A DNA stretch of 6,166 nt, from assembly GCA_034432435.1 (NCBI GenBank), contig DAOUBS010000036.1, forward strand, positions 1 to 6,166. The letters run 5' to 3'. Numbering within the stretch: the first letter of the stretch is position 1; every line of letters starts with the position of its first letter. Made by a program: the position numbers and the translations under genes. Below are positions 5,521-6,166 of this stretch, one piece after another. This DNA is from JANWYT01 sp034432435 (GTDB lineage: Bacteria > Chloroflexota > Anaerolineae > Aggregatilineales > Phototrophicaceae). The notes under the pieces were generated by a model. That model saw nothing but the letters and a program-made list of their open reading frames with translations, made no database searches and was not told the DNA's origin.

Positions 5521-6126
5521 ATGATGATGCTGCGTGCGACACTCATTCTTCTGCTGCTGCTGACGCTGGCTGCGTGCGGCGGCAGCGCCGACACGCCGAC
5601 CGAAGCTGCGCCACCAGACGCCCCGAGCGACCCCAGCGCCAACGTTGACCCCGCAGCGGAGGCCACTGCGCCCGCCTTCGTCATCGTCACGCGGGCAGTG
5701 GTCGATGACGACCCCGAAGTCCTTGCGACGCTGCCCAGCCCAGACGAGGTCAGCGTGGCCTCTGCCACCGAAGACCCCGAGGTTGACCTGATCTTCGATC
5801 AGATCGAGCTGTTCGTATACGGCGGCGAGCCGGGCGCAGAACGGATTGAACTCGTCGTGCGGCAGGATGGCAGCTTCGTCCGCAACGGCGTAGCAGGGCG
5901 CATCAGCGAGGCGCGCGTGCTGGAGATTGATCGCCTGATCGACGCGCTGAACTTCTTCGGCCTCAACGCCAACTTCATCAGCCTAGCTGAGACGCGCAAC
6001 CGCAAATACCAACTGCGCATCGACCGCGGCACGCGCTCGCGCACCATCCAAAGCGAGGACGGCTTTATGCCGGTCGAGTATCGGCTGCTGCTGGCAGAAA
6101 TTCTCAACGTTGGGGTTGTGCCCTAA
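5521..6126 (+). CDS. Secreted lipoprotein of unknown function
   Basis: A 201-residue protein with a classic lipoprotein signal: a short MMMLR start, a hydrophobic run of mostly leucine at 8-16, and lipobox LAAC with the lipidated Cys19 followed by GGS. It should be anchored on the outer face of the membrane. Residues about 22-90 form a linker rich in Pro, Ala, Asp and Thr, probably disordered. Residues about 94-201 look folded: strands IELFVYGG and RIELVVRQDGSFVR, a helix ISEARVLEIDRLIDALNFF (129-146), strands KYQLRIDRG and RTIQSED, and a final helix VEYRLLLAEIL. This strand-helix-strand pattern recalls small extracytoplasmic domains common in hypothetical lipoproteins, but no family is recognised. 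GGGGG at 5512-5516 is a good ribosome site for ATG 5521; ATG codons at 5524 and 5527 are alternatives with little effect on the product. Confidence 0.82.
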   Translation: MMMLRATLILLLLLTLAACGGSADTPTEAAPPDAPSDPSANVDPAAEATAPAFVIVTRAVVDDDPEVLATLPSPDEVSVASATEDPEVDLIFDQIELFVYGGEPGAERIELVVRQDGSFVRNGVAGRISEARVLEIDRLIDALNFFGLNANFISLAETRNRKYQLRIDRGTRSRTIQSEDGFMPVEYRLLLAEILNVGVVP

Positions 6127-6146
6127 GGGCGCGACTTGTCGCGCCC
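6127..6146. repeat. Perfect GC-rich hairpin directly after the lipoprotein stop (REP-like or terminator-like)
   Basis: GGGCGCGA (6127-6134) pairs perfectly with TCGCGCCC (6139-6146) around a CTTG loop, starting at the base after TAA. No T-run follows (CTACGGTC), so it is not a standard intrinsic terminator, although it could stop transcription weakly or protect the mRNA 3' end. The form GGGCGCGA-loop-TCGCGCCCCTACGG resembles dispersed intergenic palindromes known in several bacterial groups. Only one copy is visible, so repeat status is inference. Confidence 0.5.
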
Positions 6147-6166
6147 CTACGGTCATCCACATCATC

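Overview
The window is GC-rich and densely coded, with five genes and short gaps. It looks like a chromosomal stretch from a free-living bacterium. The lipoprotein signal ending in LAAC-GG, the CYP120-like P450, the long-form SerA architecture and the closing GC-rich palindrome would all fit Chloroflexota (Anaerolineae-like), but that placement is a low-confidence guess. No rRNA, tRNA, CRISPR array, transposase or phage gene was seen.

Layout. (1) Bases 1-1304, + strand: a cytochrome P450 of the CYP120/CYP26-like type with all diagnostic motifs. Its 5' end is odd: coding homology continues upstream of the first usable start codon and runs into an in-frame TAA at bases 6-8. (2) Bases 1305-2231, - strand: a 308-residue GNAT-like acetyltransferase, whose stop codon directly abuts the P450 stop, tail to tail. 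(3) Bases 2232-2353: a divergent promoter region with a candidate -10 box for each direction and a short dyad between them. (4) Bases 2354-5450, + strand: a compact operon of a SerB-type phosphoserine phosphatase, a HAD-IA phosphatase-like protein (3-nt gap) and a long-form SerA-type D-3-phosphoglycerate dehydrogenase homologue (8-nt overlap). (5) Bases 5521-6126, + strand: a secreted lipoprotein of unknown function with its own extended -10 promoter. A perfect 8-bp hairpin follows its stop codon.

How the genes work together: on gene content, the operon points to L-serine synthesis from 3-phosphoglycerate (SerA, first step; SerB, last step). The serC aminotransferase is not in the window, and an extra HAD enzyme sits where it might be expected. 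The main surprise is in the SerA homologue. Its NAD-binding Rossmann motif and its C-terminal ASB and ACT regulatory domains look intact. However, the three residues of the family's Arg-Glu-His catalytic set read His233, Thr262 and Asn280, and two N-terminal substrate-binding loops also differ from consensus. The protein may be a pseudo-dehydrogenase, a serine sensor or an enzyme with different chemistry. This is the observation in the window most worth following up.
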